DNA of 64,000 nt from Nautilus pompilius. Lineage: Eukaryota; Mollusca; Cephalopoda; Nautilida; Nautilidae. The notes under the pieces are model-generated. The model did no database searches. It saw nothing but the letters and a program-made list of their open reading frames with translations, and was not told the DNA's origin. The DNA lies in contig JACATO010001081.1 in NCBI GenBank assembly GCA_018389105.1, positions 1 through 64,000 of the forward strand, in the 5' to 3' direction. Below are positions 50,901 to 64,000 of the stretch, piece by piece (positions within the stretch are counted from its first letter, which is position 1; every line of letters starts with the position of its first letter). The translations under genes were made by a program, and so were the position numbers.

Positions 50901-52699
50901 AATTTTAAATAATGCATGTTATGAATTTAAAAATAAAATTTTGATTGCATTAAGCAATAAAAGTAGGATAAGACTAAGCTCTTACCTGTTTATATCTGAG
51001 GAATTACTGAAAACTGGCCCTTACATTACAAATATCTTGTATTTGTCTCACCTTTTATATTCTTATGCATAGTATTTAGGTTACTAAAGTTATTGTCAAA
51101 TAAAAAGTTATGAATAAAGTCGTACAGTAATTGTGGCTGAGTTGGAATTTTCTTTGTTCTAACTACTACTGTGTTGCTGTCAAGGAAGGGAGAAGGTAGA
51201 GAACAATAAATATTTAAGTATAGGTGGAAATTACTTATGTAGAACTAGTAAACAAATTTCCATGATTTTGAACTAACATTTGCCGCCTTGTAAACCTCAG
51301 GAAAACCATATGGTAGGTTTTTTACTTACAATTCATTAAATTTCTGTCTCATTTGTTAATCTTGCTAGAGTTTTAAACATTTTTATATTGTTTGGAGCAA
51401 AATGTTTTATCTTATTTTAAATTTTCTTAAATTTTAGTTTTTATTTATTACTATTCTTTATTTGATTTTTCCATATTAGTTTTCAGGTTAAAATAACTGT
51501 TTTTGAGTATTTAATGATATTTGTTACATGCACTTGATGATTTGATTAATAATTTTAGCAATGAGCCAGTTATAAATATTTTAGTACATCTTAAAGGCAT
51601 TGCCAAGTTTATACAAGCGAGATGAGGTGTTTTGTCTACAAATCTTTATTATCAAAAACTGGCCTACGTTTGGCATCATTCACAACAGCTGCCATTTGCT
51701 ATTTCAAAAGCAAGCGAGTGAGTTAGTCCATTGCTCAGCAGGGATACAAAGCATTGTGTAAATAATGAAATCAAGTTGAGTTCAAGACCAGCTTGAGCTG
51801 TTTGTACAATCCAAACACCTATTGCCAGTTGATATAATTGTACTCAGAAACAGTTTTTCTTTAGGACTAAACCTTATTGACAGGAAGATTGCCAAAGTAT
51901 AGTTTTGTTAGATAATTATATTACAACTTAAGATTTTTTTTTTTTAATTTTAGGGATCCCAAGTTAACTCTACTTTATTGTAAATACTTTGGCAAATGAT
52001 CTCATGGTTAACTTTTGGTATATTAAGTTTAAATGGATCCACATGATTGTTTGAAGGTCCAGTGATTTTAAGTTTTAGCCAAACCTTGTGCACCCTTGAA
52101 GTTTGTTTTTTCCTTTGCCTATAGTGTCAGGACTATAGAATAACTTTTTCATCTTTCTCCTTGTCTTCCCACCTTTGTGTTTAAAGTAAACTAAACTAGA
52201 AATGTTTTGTTTCCCACCTCATCTGGCATTTAGGTACATTTTACTAGTAAGTGGCACACTAGAAACATTTTCGGTTTATAATCTATTAAAATCCTCATTC
52301 TAGAGACAATTATATGCAGTTCCTTCTTTATTTACACCTTTCAAGTGATTGATTGATGCAGATTGTTCTAATTGCATTTACTAGCTTGAGTAAATGAGAT
52401 TTGGTCATATTACTTTAATTATAAAGAAATTGTTCACATGCTCATGATTTTTATTTTCACTAATGTTATCAGATTTTGGCATGGGTTTAGATTAATCTGT
52501 TCATTTTGACAATCATATGGATTGTCATGGTTACCAAGTCCAAGAAGACGAATGCTTACATGATCTTTGAAAAACCGCAAATTATTAAGCAAATCAAGAA
52601 GATACAAACAATTGTATCCTGAAGAGCTTAAGATTTCAGAATCTCTACTTTGTGATTGGCCTAAATGTAAGACAACTTATATTTCAAATGCAATGGAAG

Positions 52700-53835
52700 G
52701 AGGAAAGAAAAGGAAGGCTAGGCTCACCAAAGGTGAGAGATAGGACAAGGTAATCTACGTATGATTTACACCAGATCATGCTGAGGGCATGATAGTCAGA
52801 TCAGCCATAAATTTGGGGTGGCACTTTGCCAGAGGCCCCTAGATCTGGGAAAGTCCTAGTCACAGTACCCAGAAAAGAGTCCTGAGTTCTCTGGTCCCTC
52901 AAAGTACCACAGCTCTAACATGCACAATGCTGAGATCTGGGGGTCAATCTCTTGTCCCTATAATAATAATAATGATCTATTTCTCTAAAAAAAAAAAAAA
53001 ATTTAAAAAAATAAAACTAATTTACAACATAAAACAATGTATTGGCGAAATAAAGTCAAATCTATGAAAGTTATAAACTTCAAGAGTTGAAATGGTTATG
53101 AACAAGCTTTGACATTAGCAAAGGATTCGTTGAAAGAGGTGGTATCCAAAGTTTTGGGAGCTACTTGTTTGACTCTATGGTTTTGCAGTATTATCAATCT
53201 TGACGTGGTTGATCTAAAATAGATTTTCATAAGCTTGGACAAGGGCCTTTTCGCAGAAGCAATTGTGAGTGGTAGTGTAATGAAGAGGATGCTGAGAGGT
53301 TAAGGATAAGAAAATATTTGAAACTGGACTGAGACTAAGTTAGGATGGTCTCCCAAAATTGATGAATGAACCAACTTACTAGATACCATAGAAAGTAGAA
53401 TTGCATCATCTTGATAAATCTATGCTGGCACTCTGAAGTTCTACTAGCACTTTATGGATAGCTCCAAGAATTCTATAGGTGACTATAAATGCAATGAACT
53501 TTTCAGTTTTCAGGTTCACTGTTTTTGAATGCTTTTTTGGGGCACGGAATCTCTGAATTCTTTATTGCTTCAATTGCATCTACTCCAAATATCCACAGTG
53601 GTGCAGAGTTGTTTCAGTGTAAGCAAATTTTGCCCATCTGCATTGGCTAGGACAAAATAAATTAAATGTCTTCTCAAGGATGCAACAGAACAGGATTTGC
53701 TTCTACCACAGCCTTGACCACAAGGTTGAGTTGTGCAACACAATGCATAAATAGAGCAGAAGCTTTCAACAATTCTCAATAACTTCTGAACTCCATCCTC
53801 AGCTTTGTTCATCACACTGGCTTTGTCATACCCTT
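52700..53835 (-). mobile_element. hAT-superfamily relic (ZMYM1-like transposase)
   Basis: Minus strand 53815-53570: a frame with a KASVMNKAEDGVQKLLRIVE block that corresponds to the DGASVMSG...GVQ region, followed by the equivalent of the Y-x-HC-x-AH motif in decayed form. About 500 bp further (near 53260-53110) LPLTIASAKRPLSKLMKIYF and SFNESFANVKA match the hAT C-terminal dimerisation domain (VASAERSFSKLKLIKTYLRS type). Multiple stops. An end-like GGGGCCTCTGGCAAAGTGCC sequence lies near 52810-52830 but no clean duplication was found. Confidence 0.65.
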
Positions 53836-55139
53836 AGCACTTCATTTTTTTTTTTGTAGATCATGGATATGTATTGTGGTGAACTACTCACTAACAGCTT
53901 TAGAGAGAACAACTGCAGTAGCACTTGTTGCAAGGAGATGAAGCCATCCTTTATGGAAATTCACCAGAATGATGGAAACCTAATCAGTATACATTATATC
54001 ATTGGTGATATTGATGAGGGAGGGGCATATTTCTTACATTATCTAGAATAGTATTGCCTGGATTTGTGGACATGTCATTGGATATCAGTGGCTGGCTGCT
54101 GTGTGGACACTAGACATCTCATGTGCTTGAAGTTCTTTGTGTGACTGTTGATTTAGTTCTACTGAAACTTGAGGTTTAGTCAATTGGCAAACAACTAGCA
54201 GAATTTTCATTATGGCTTACCTATGGACAGCAAGAACCAAAGCTTTCTGCATTCACAAGATACATTGGCTTTAAAGTAGAACAAGTGGTGGTACTTTGAA
54301 AATACTGATCAGTTGTTCACCATAGTAGATAGGGATCCATAGGTTTATGTAGACCATGTTGAATGATACACTGCTTCAGTTCTGCATTTCCAAGTGTGAT
54401 TGGGAAGTGAGCACAATTAGATGCTAATCTAAGTTAAGATCAAACACTACAGATGAATTGAGATCATTAGATGACACTGGGGCAATGCAGGTAGCTTCTG
54501 AACCAGAGAAGAGCAAGTGGATTATGGAGGTTCTAAAGGAGAAGCAGTGGCTGGAAGAAGAGCTGGATCAGCAACTGGAGAATTAAGATGCATAATTTGG
54601 AGAAGCTTTGTCAGTCAGAGGAGCTATGGGAAGACTTGTACTCCATTTGCAGCAGGATCACTAGATATCTGAAGCTTTTGATGGTGATTTTTCTGGCTAA
54701 TGGAAGCTACATACTTGTACAGCTCTGAGTACCAGAAACTTGAACATCTGCTTCATTAAATTTGACAAGTGAATATGAGGTATGAACAGTTTAGGGTGCA
54801 TTGATATACTGAAGACCTGTGTGTTCTAGAATTGATTATATAGCACACACCTTGGAAGTGGCTTCCATGGATTTTTGTATGGGGATGGAAAATAAATGAA
54901 TATTTCCTAATGGTATGATTGTATAACTCAGTGCAATGGCTGGTGCAGTATGCAAATATGGAATATTAAAGTCTAATTACTAGATGTACTGGAAAGAAGT
55001 TGAAATTATATATTCTTTGGAAGAAAAATATATATATATATATATATGGAGGCTCCTAAAACAATTTTTTCCAAGGGTACTCATTCTCCTGCTACACTGA
55101 TATTAGCGTGAATACATTATCATTTTTTGTATAGCTACA

Positions 55140-55620
55140 GCAAGATAACCTAGATCTATCTTTGAAGACTGTTTTGAGAGGACTCTGTTCTGACATCAGA
55201 TAGCATCTCCAAAGTCTGAATCTTAGCAATAAAGCCATACTACTGAGTGATCACTGCTCATTGCACCCTCTGTTAAAGAACTCTACATCACAGGACCAAG
55301 CTGAGGCTCTTTTCCTTCCAACGAACACAGCATCCAAGATACAGCTGCTGGGTCCAGGTTAACTTGCCACATTTAAGAGGAATTAAAGGATTATATCGAG
55401 GCTATAGTAGAGAGTCCAAAAAAACAACAGAGTTCCTGTGGGATCTTAAGGCAATTCACGTTGGAGGAAGAGCTTGGGCAAGTATCCCTGCTAAGTGCAT
55501 CAGATATTGTTACAAGAGACTCGGATGGACCTGCCTTTGCAACAGACAAAAATCCAGTTAACTGTAAGAATAGAGGATGTTATCATTGTAAAACTTCTGA
55601 ACAGCATGTCAAGAACTACA
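55140..55620 (+). mobile_element. Tigger/pogo transposase C-terminal relic
   Basis: The + strand encodes the end of a DDE superfamily endonuclease. KAILLSDHCSLHPLLKNS (near 55230) resembles the second-Asp block. ALFLPTNTASKIQLL (near 55310) resembles the FLPPNTTSLIQPMDQG motif. After a frameshift, ATFKRN and the frame 55364-55561 (KKTTEFLWDLKAIH and GRAWASIPAKCIRYCYKRLG) match the C-terminal helical region. Stops and shifts are present. The ends are unclear. Confidence 0.65.
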
Positions 55621-58600
55621 AGGGGTTCAACAGAGTTACTGACAAGCACTGGCAATTACAATGGGCACACGCGCGCACACGAGAGGACGAGTGAAAGAAC
55701 TTGCCACTACTGACAGTGAGGGTCACTCCTCCCGGCATTAGATGTCACTAGGATCCTGGAAATAGCATTGAGATTGTTTTAATCACATGAGAGGGGTACC
55801 AGCATGCCCATGTGGCACTTTTCCAGGGCTGTACCAAGTAAGAAGTGTAGACAGGCAGTTCAAACCAACTGAGTTTTTCCACGGAGGATGTCTTTGAAAA
55901 AGAATCGAGTCAAATAATTTTATTTATGGTTGGTATTACAATATAACAAAACAAACCAGTTTCACAATAGTTGTTTTGTGTGGAGCATAGGTGAGAGCAT
56001 CACTAACATCTGGGTAAAAAGAAAAAAGTGGGGGGAGGGCCTGATGAAAACTGGGAGATAAAAAAAAAATTTAAGCAAATATATATATATTTTTTTTCAT
56101 ACTTTTAAAATTTCTTTTCATTTTGTCATTCAGATATTTAAAACAATATGTTATCTTTCTGTTCATAAATTTGTCAATAATGGTAAGAACTTTTAAATAG
56201 AAAATAAAACGTTAGCCAAGTAATGTTTTTGGTTTTATTTTTCTATAGTATGGTAACAAGTCCTGAGAGAGGGACTTTTCTGCGCATGCATGTATGTTAC
56301 ACCCATTCTGTAAAATTGTCCAATTTACGAAATGGATAGTTACTGTGTAGGAAACTTTAATTGACATTCACATACTACTACTATAGGACCTGTCTACAGC
56401 TTACTAATATTTCAGGAACTATAGTACTTATAAATACTATTTATATCTTATCTTAAATTTAAAATTAAATGTTGGAATAGATAAATTATGGCCTAATTAG
56501 TTTTAATACACCTACTTAAAGCAAGCTTCATATTATTTTTATAACATTTTTAAATATAAAATGAAATAGAACAGACATGAAATGAGCCATATATACTATA
56601 CATCAGCAGTACTTATTAATAGTTGTAGAACTTAGTAGTACTCCTATAATTACATTCTCTAAGAAGACTGTGTATTTACAAATTAATTAGTCTATATTTG
56701 CACATGTCTTGTGACTATGATGCATCTTAAATCAGCCTTCATACAGGAACACTGTAAGGCGGGTACTTTTACAGGAACATCTTGTGAAACCTTGTCTTCT
56801 ACGCAGCATCTCCCAGATGCTAAGCTGCTCTAGGGGTCTGAAAGCAGACGTTTTACCAAATCGCATGAATTACAACTGATTCTTTTCCTTTGATGATTCC
56901 ACCTTTTGTGCCAACTGCAGTAGCCAAACTGTTCAATTGCTAGCATCATTATTCCAATAACATTTGGTTGATTGGTTTTGCTATTGGGAAATTGGCACAG
57001 CAACATTGTCAGCTGTTTCTAGAGATTGTTATTATTATTTTGGCCTGGCTAATAATTCTCTATTGGGCTTCTTTGCCTATTTTGAAGGGTGTTCTGTAGG
57101 TGCGGCCCCAATGTTTGTTGATAGATGGTTTAAGGTAAGTATTATAGCCTCACTGGAGTCAGCAGCAGATGTGGTAGCACTGGGTTGAATAGGAGGAACC
57201 CCTTAGCATGTCTTCTGATTCCTCTTTAATACTTATACCAAGACAGACGAGGAATTCAGTTGGTAATGTGGAAGTTAGCCCACAGCTTGGTTGGTTATCC
57301 ATCCAAGCTTTGTATGGCTTCATCTTGATGGTCTCGAGGTATCATTTGTGCATGAACCACTGAACAAAGCAATCACCATAGCTCTACTCCCTCTTTTTTT
57401 TCTAGTGGAACAAATTATGTTTAATCATAAGCTAATATTAGTAGTTTACAGCTATAGCAGTTTTAATTAAGTAAAACCTGCCAGCATCTAGCAGTATAGA
57501 ATTGAATTACCAACAAAGCATCTCCTATGCATAATTCAGCATTACACATGTCAATTTTCAATGTAAACATGAAAATAACAGCTAATGTATTCAATCTAAG
57601 AAAAAGAAAAAGAATCTAATTGTGATTTATAAGCTCAGGTTAAGTTTGGCAATGTTATTTAAAGTCAGACCCAATGGTTTTGAAATGCCAGAATAATTCT
57701 TATAAGATGTCCTTGCACCTGAATAGAAATATGTAATACTTTATATAATATATAAAAGAACAGCGTTTAAAATATAGTTTTGTAATGCATCGTTTGAAAA
57801 TGAGTAGATCTCTATAAAGAAAACAAGACTAAGTTAAAACCATTATCGATTTCACAGAGTTGAAACAAAACAGCCAATTCTTTGATAAATCTGGGTTGTA
57901 AACTTTCCTTCATTGCCTGACTATAGAAAGTGTGGTACACTGAAGTCCAGAAAGATCAGTAACATTTCAAGAACCAGTCACCACTTTTTCTATTTTAGAT
58001 TGAAATAGGTTTTATGGTCTCTGTGTCCACCAGATCCATCTGTCCACTTAGTGAGGCCCTTCACTGTAAGACCTACGGATGTTGTTTGTCTTGATCTCTT
58101 CTCAGCTCACCTTTCATATTAAGTGAGGTAATCCTGGAATGTTGGCATACTGATTCTGAAAACTTCTGTGGGTCTTCTCTCCACCATGACCAGTCTCCAT
58201 ATGCAGAAGATGGCATTTAGCATGACCTCTTTGGTTCATCATTCTTGGCTACTTTATCAACATCACCAAGGGATTTCGATAAATGAGTTTTCAGAATGTG
58301 GTAATCTTCCCTTGGAAGACTTTGGCCCCTTTTTCTCCACGTAAGGACATCAATAACATGCTGTTCATAAGCAAATCTCAGGGACTGACAGGAGCATGTA
58401 ATGACTTCCATGCTACTGGTGATAAACTAACTAATATGAACCAGACAGTAAATGTCTTTCATTTATGCAGAATCTACTAAGGTGTCATAAACTGTCAAAT
58501 GTTAACTAATTATCAGTTTAAATTAATCACATGAATGTTTGCATAAGCGTTTTCAACTTTCATGATATGGACAATTTCACAAATTGGATGTAACATAAAC

Positions 58601-60260
58601 CTGCATGCTGGTGGCTATAATTCCGATAAAATAATTCATTAAGTAAAAGTGGATAGTTTTTGTATTGCAAGGCAAAAATAAATTATTTCATTAAACTGAA
58701 TGTGCATATAGCTATTAGCATGTATAATCTGCTGCCTTGGTGGATCTTTTCTAAGACATTTTCTCCACAATGGTGAGAAAATTAAGAAATATTTTGTTTT
58801 TTTAATGCAAATAAATAGTTTGTAGTTAAAAATTTGTCAAAACCATGTTTGAACCTTTGAGGTCTAAGGACATTTCAGTGGTAAGCTAGAAGGGGAAGGT
58901 GTTGGACATGAGCTATAGAATCTCCACTTCTACTAGAGCTTTTCGTTTTTAGATGCGGGAGGAAACCAGAGCCAAAAATAAGCTTCCATTGAGGCATGCC
59001 AAATTAAAATCTCCAACTTAAAGTAACCAGTCTAAATTTAAAATAAGAACACGTCATCTAAAAAATGTTAAAGAATGTTTTAGCTTTTTTTAAAATTAAT
59101 TTTGTTGCTTTTTATTGATATTTAGTTGGTAAAGTTAAAAGATAAGACAGCATAATTATTTACTTGCATCACTGGATTCATCGTCAGTAAAGTATAGATA
59201 ATTGTGTCTCTCTGACCAAATGGTTTATCAAAGCCTTTGATATCTAACAGCCTCAAGACATTAAGAAGAGTGTATTAAGTGCAGTCCTATCTAAATACTC
59301 AAAGTTCACTAAGTTAGCTGCAGCATTGTGAATATGTGTATGTGAGAAAGAGAGAGGGAATCAGTCTTTTGTGCATATTTGAACATGGAATTTATTAATT
59401 GATATGACTAGAAACTGTAGATACTACCTCCATCCATTCTTTCATGACTATGGCCTCCAGAAATGAGTTATCTTTAGCATTGGAATTTATCTGGTTAAGT
59501 TGGTTTCTCTTCTCTTCTATGAAAACTAATTAGTAAGTACTTGGTTATGGATTTTTCTAGATTCCAGAGTTTATAGAGGGCATTCAAGCTTATGCATTAT
59601 CTGTTACTGCTTATTTTATGACAGTTTACAGTAATTAAAAGTAAAATGGTCTCCAAACAGGCCTGACTTTTTGTTCATGCTTCTAATCAGTACCAGATTT
59701 TAAAAACGTTTATAAGTAAAAAATGAATTACAAAACCCACAGTAACTAGAAATTTGGGTCTTTGTACGTACGTAAGCAACCCCTAGGCACCTCTTGACAA
59801 TTTGAGGAGCTATTTTCATTTCATAATATTTTCATCTGAAATATCCCAAAGTAACTGTAATCTGCATAAACGTGTGTATAAAAAAAAAAAACTGAAATTA
59901 CAATTAACGTGTATGATTTTCTGTAACTCTGTTTCTCTCATTCTCTGAGAGATCATTTATCACAATTTAAATTATAGTTCACTGTCGTCATTTCTTCTTT
60001 ACATGTTTGTGTACTTTTAGTAGTACAAATGTTAACGAATGGATGATGATAATCAGTTTAAAAATCCATATTGATGGCTATTTCTTTTTTCCTGTGTAAC
60101 TACTAAAATGAAATTTTGATTTTCATAAATGTCTAATGCTGGTTTGTTTTTGTGGTTTTGGGCAATATTTCTTTTATGCATGAATGCTGTTGTGTGGTAG
60201 ATATTTGATAAACACAGCTATGGAAAGATTTACACATTTTAATTTTTTGTTTATCCATAG

Positions 60261-60362
60261 GCATCACCTTACAGTCCTGAATCTGGTATGAATGCTCAAA
60301 ACATGAATTCTCTGACATTAACAGCACTCAATATGCATCCTACCACACCTCAAGCAAATCAG
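60261..60362 (+). CDS. FoxJ2/3, coding exon 4 (start of C-terminal region)
   Basis: Encodes residues 179-212: ASPYSPESGMNAQNMNSLTL followed by a TALNMHPTTPQANQ stretch. The Ala-Ser-(Thr)-Pro-Tyr-Ser motif directly after the basic tail is conserved in FoxJ3. Beyond it the sequence is Ser/Thr/Asn/Gln-rich and likely disordered, as is usual for the regulatory half of these factors. Acceptor CATAG (60256-60260), donor CAG|GTAAAT. 102 bp, phase 0. Less strongly conserved than exons 1-3, but the frame, phase and motif agree. The remaining exons lie beyond position 64000. Confidence 0.88.
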
Positions 60363-63300
60363 GTAAATTTTTGTTGTTGTTTTTTTTTTTATTTTTACTA
60401 TTTCATCTTCAAAAGTTTGAGTTAGGAGAATGAATCAAGAATGTAGTTGCTTGGTACACCCTGGGGAAATGGCTTTGCATTTGCATTACTTGGCAGATTG
60501 TGAGTTTAATTTTTTTTAAAAAATTCTTTTCTGCATGTTGTTTTCTACCAAGCACAGGTTTGAGCCATAGGGTCTGTAGCACAGTACTTTCCTCGTTAAT
60601 AAAGCCTTTTGTAGTGACAAGTCCCTATTGCTCTGCTGCCACACGTGGAATTATAAGCGAGCTGACTAAACATACAGCCAGTTGAACACAAGTACTAGTG
60701 TTTCTAGGTAGTATGTAAGGTAAAAACTCACATGGTATACAGAGAGGTAAGGCAAAAAATAAAATTAATGATCTTTAAATTTTGATATGAACTTACTGAA
60801 AGAAAGGTAGTAGCTTCTAAGCAAAGTGCAAGATCTGCAGGCTGATTTCAGTGGGTTTCCTAAATTTAAACAAAAATATCATCATTAAAGTAGTTAATTT
60901 TTGTAATTTTAAACTCTGATCTTTCTTTAGCTAGTGAAACTAACTTCTTAGTGTTTTATGCATTTCTGATATCAAAGGGTATAAGATTTCTCTGCATTTA
61001 GAATTTAGAATGTTTTTTTTATGTCAAACATTAAAAAATGTAATAGGGATTGGAAAAAGAAAAAAAGTTTTAAATTTGGCATATACAAAGTGCACAATAT
61101 TTTGCAACAGAAAGGACTTGGAGAAAACTACATGGTCACCTTCAAAAAGTCTGACATTGATAAAGCAGTCATGATTTTAGTTGTTTTTTTTTTTTTGCCA
61201 AATCAAGGATAATCTGAAACTAGGAAAAGAAATCTCTCAAGTAGTGTGTTTTGTTTTTTTAAAGTATGTTCGGTAGACTCTTGATAACTCAACGTCAGAT
61301 AACTCTAACATACTGTTTAACTCAAAGTGCGACACAGGTCCCAGCAAATTGCCCCTCTCTCCCATTATAAAAACTACAGATAACTCAAACTTGTTCTTAA
61401 GTTGGATAAGTCAATGCGTTATTTTAGTCTTCTGAAGTGCACTTACACGTTAGTTTCTCTCTATAACTCGGTTTTTCAATTGACATAGGATGGTCAATTT
61501 TGATTGCAATATGTAGCCTTTTTGTGTCAGTAATTATCAATAATGCTAATTAGTTTACTGTTTTATTGTCAGATAATGAGAGGGTGTTTATTTTGTGGTT
61601 TCTGAATGTTTGGTTTACTTTAAAAGAAATAGGAGAAAAGATGCACAGCTCCTTCCCTCTTAGAATTTGCTTGTTTTGACACATCACTGCAGCAGGAACT
61701 CATCAGTAACAATGCTCACATCAATATGGTATTGTGGATAAACAAAATGCAGACTCACAAGACTGGAACAAAGTATCAGGTGATTGTCGGAGTTGAAAAG
61801 AGTCTAAAATATAAAAACAAACAAGCGGACAAGTTCAGCATTTTTTTTTTTTTTTCAGATATTCTATCTACATGGGTTAATAATGCCATAAGACCAAACA
61901 TACTTGCCTGAAAAATGGAAATACAAGGAGGAATAGAAACAATAACTTAGATTTAAAAAAAAAAAAAGAAGAATCAACTTTTGTAAAGTCCAACTTTGGA
62001 TAACTCAGTCTAGAGTTATAGTTACCTCCCTTTATCGAAAGTATGTTTTATATAGTTCCATGCTAAAACTTACAAGTAGTAAAAACCTTTTAGGGTCTAT
62101 TTCAGAATTTTATTTTGATTAATCTGTTTTCAACAAAATGTTTGACCTAAAATACTTTTTTGAAGACAGATTCTTACTCAGACAGGATTTCATAGTTGGT
62201 GATATTTATAATTTTTTTTATTTTTGTTTTGGAAGTTTTCATTGAACTTTTTTATATTAGAATTTGGATTTACACTGTTTATTGCAGGTAATGCAGTACT
62301 AATGTATTGTTTATGTTTAGGCATGTTGACAAATTCATAGCAATCTGACAACTCATACTTCAGTGTCGAAGTATAACAGACTTTACTATACTTAAGCTCT
62401 GTACCTATACAATTTTTGGAAATTGTGACTCAACCAACTTCTATCAAATGTAGAATTCAACTGTATCCACAAGAATTTTGACCACTGGCCTTTACTTATC
62501 TAAAGGATGTGGTTTCTGGACTACCAGTGGTTTTGAACACATGATTGTTTGATTCTTGGTGACAAACCAGTTCTGGTTGCTGAAAAGGCTGAATGACTCT
62601 GACTTGGCAAAATTTGTATGGCTGTTTCATTTGCGGTCAGCCCTGCACTTCATTGCACTGCTAGGAAACTTCCAACAACCATCTATACTGGAAGACTCTG
62701 TTTGAAGTCAAAAGCTTTGAATGATGTTGGTTCTTCCAATTCTTTTCCAGGACTGAAAGAATTTTCAGTTTCTCAGTCAGAATTAGCTTTTGTAAAACTG
62801 AACTATAGTGATGCCATTTTGCTGAATGTGATGCTGACCTTGACTAGTAACTGGACAAACAACATGAGTATTTATAGATTAGTGATACAAGGCCAGAGGT
62901 TTGGTAATTGACTTATCTAAAAGGTAAGAAACTGAACAGGAAGGAAAATTGCTCACCATACTTACCCTTTTGTTACAAAATCAATATGTGATAAACTTCA
63001 TAATGGGAAGATGAAATGCAATTTTCAGTGGCAGTATGTGATTAAACTGCCATATTTTTTTATTTTTTTTTTTTTACTTGACATAAAATGTTTCTTCTGT
63101 TTTGATTTAGCACAAACATTATGTCCTGTATAAGAGCACGTCATTATTATAAATTTTTTCTTTGTTTGCATTGTTTACATTAAATGGTATATAACTTGAT
63201 ATCTGTTTGGAAACACGGCCAGATTTCATAGGACAGGAGATATGTTACTTCATTTAGTAATCTTTACTGATTATTTACCATATTCTAGTGTTACTTGACC

Positions 63301-64000
63301 AATAATAAAGTTTGTTTTACAGGTTTGGGTTTGATAACATTTTTCCCACCCCCACACGTTTATTTTATCACATTACATTTTAAATATGAAATAACTGTAA
63401 AAGGAGATCAAAACAGGTTAAGAGTTATTGCAGTCCCATTAGAATTTTATTGTCTACAGCAAGTGTGACTTGTTCTAAGCTTTCCCCTGTAAATGTCTTC
63501 TGTTCTATTTTTTTTTTTACATGTATACCTATTGGTACTTACCATAGAAATGTAGCAACAGCTGAGTTTATCTGCTCTTTACAGATCCTTCAAGAGATCT
63601 AGCGGCAAGGGGTTGTTGACTAGATTTTTGTTTGTTTGTTGTTTTTTTTTAAGCTGAAAAAAAAACAAGACCTTAACAGTGCCAGTCAGTTTGAAGAACA
63701 TGCATTTTGTTTTAACCACACTAGCCTTATATCAGCTGAAATAGAGTACTGCAAGCACTTGAATATCAGGGTAGTAGTGGTCTAGTTTGTTCAGTGTTGT
63801 CATTCTTGGCACATTTTACAAAATCTAGTATGAATAAATTATTATTTGCGGGCTTTTGAGAGGGGGAACCATTAGGTTACTCTACAAAATTTTTAAGATA
63901 GAAATGAAATCTTTTTACGAATATCTATTTTTAATATTGAAAAAGAAAAAGAACTCTAAATAAGCTATTTAAATGCTATACTTTTGTAAATATGCATGTG
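60363..64000 (+). other. Fox intron 4 (incomplete)
   Basis: Starts GTAAAT and runs off the window. It contains a TIR element (about 61271-62018). No acceptor plus Fox-like coding exon was recognised. A + frame at 62618-62911 is open but has no family match that I would defend. Confidence 0.75.
61271..62018. mobile_element. pogo/Tigger-like MITE, copy 2
   Basis: Begins GGTAGACTCTTGATAACTC (one base off the copy at 33345) and shares the interior blocks GGTCCCAGCAAA and CCCATTATAAAAACT. The right end is less well preserved (GATAACTCAGTCTAGAG near 62000), so the boundary is approximate. Longer than copy 1 and with no recognisable transposase. Confidence 0.7.

Larger units (their letters stand above)
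42597..60260 (+). other. Fox intron 3 (about 17.7 kb)
   Basis: Starts GTAAGT and ends in CATAG. It is a transposon graveyard: Tc1 relic at 42620, pogo/Tigger with nested Tc1 at 44197-46655, hAT relics near 46780 and 52700, and a Tigger C-terminus near 55140. The stretches 43100-44190, 47720-52690, 53840-55130 and 55620-60260 hold AT-rich DNA in which I recognise no gene. A minus-strand frame at 58217-58411 has no identifiable family. Confidence 0.85.

Noticed and set aside
52780-52960. A structured-looking sequence considered as an RNA gene
   Set aside because: No tRNA, snRNA or rRNA consensus boxes. It lies at the edge of the hAT relic and is better explained as its terminal region.
58217-58411. 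A 64-codon minus-strand frame in Fox intron 3
   Set aside because: No recognised family and no splice signals; left unannotated.
62618-62911. A 97-codon + strand frame in Fox intron 4
   Set aside because: No splice sites in phase with Fox exon 4 and no defensible family match. It may be a very old repeat fragment.

Overview
The window looks like part of an animal nuclear genome, most likely an invertebrate. Its genes have long introns with GT/AG splice sites, and it holds many animal DNA-transposon relics (Tc1, mariner, pogo/Tigger, hAT) and abundant simple repeats and minisatellites. The sequence fits a mollusc, perhaps a cephalopod, but nothing here fixes the species.

The one gene identified with confidence is a FoxJ2/FoxJ3-type forkhead transcription factor on the + strand. 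Four coding exons are visible: 30134-30511, 38527-38601, 42516-42596 and 60261-60362. All junctions are phase 0. Together they encode 212 residues: a FoxJ2/3 N-terminal motif, a complete forkhead DNA-binding domain split over three exons, a basic tail and the start of the C-terminal region. The gene runs off the right edge. Introns are about 8.0, 3.9 and 17.7 kb, plus an open last one of at least 3.6 kb.

Left part (1 to about 17.5 kb): mostly non-coding and rich in tandem DNA. It holds a 0.5 kb GA polypurine tract, a 48-bp minisatellite with a consensus cAMP-response element (TGACGTCA) in nearly every unit, a 36/72-bp minisatellite, a 66-bp minisatellite and many di/trinucleotide arrays. Two weak gene candidates are described: a possible first exon on the - strand at 6349-6616 with a strong splice donor, and a promoter-plus-exon candidate at 16.7-17.5 kb.

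Middle (17.9-27.1 kb): a transposon cluster. Two irritans-type mariner relics sit at the same position in inverted copies of one dispersed repeat, forming a large imperfect palindrome. A third copy (23.9-25.0 kb) has no mariner and acts as an empty site. Further right, a short TIR element is split by a hAT element with a recognisable dimerisation domain.

Fox introns (30.5-64 kb): these hold two degraded copies of an uncharacterised repeat-associated protein family in opposite orientations either side of exon 2. They also hold a Tc1 element with long inverted repeats inside a pogo/Tigger-like element, a second Tc1 relic, two further hAT-like relics, a Tigger C-terminal relic and two related short TIR elements. 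No RNA genes, CRISPR arrays or viral genes were recognised.
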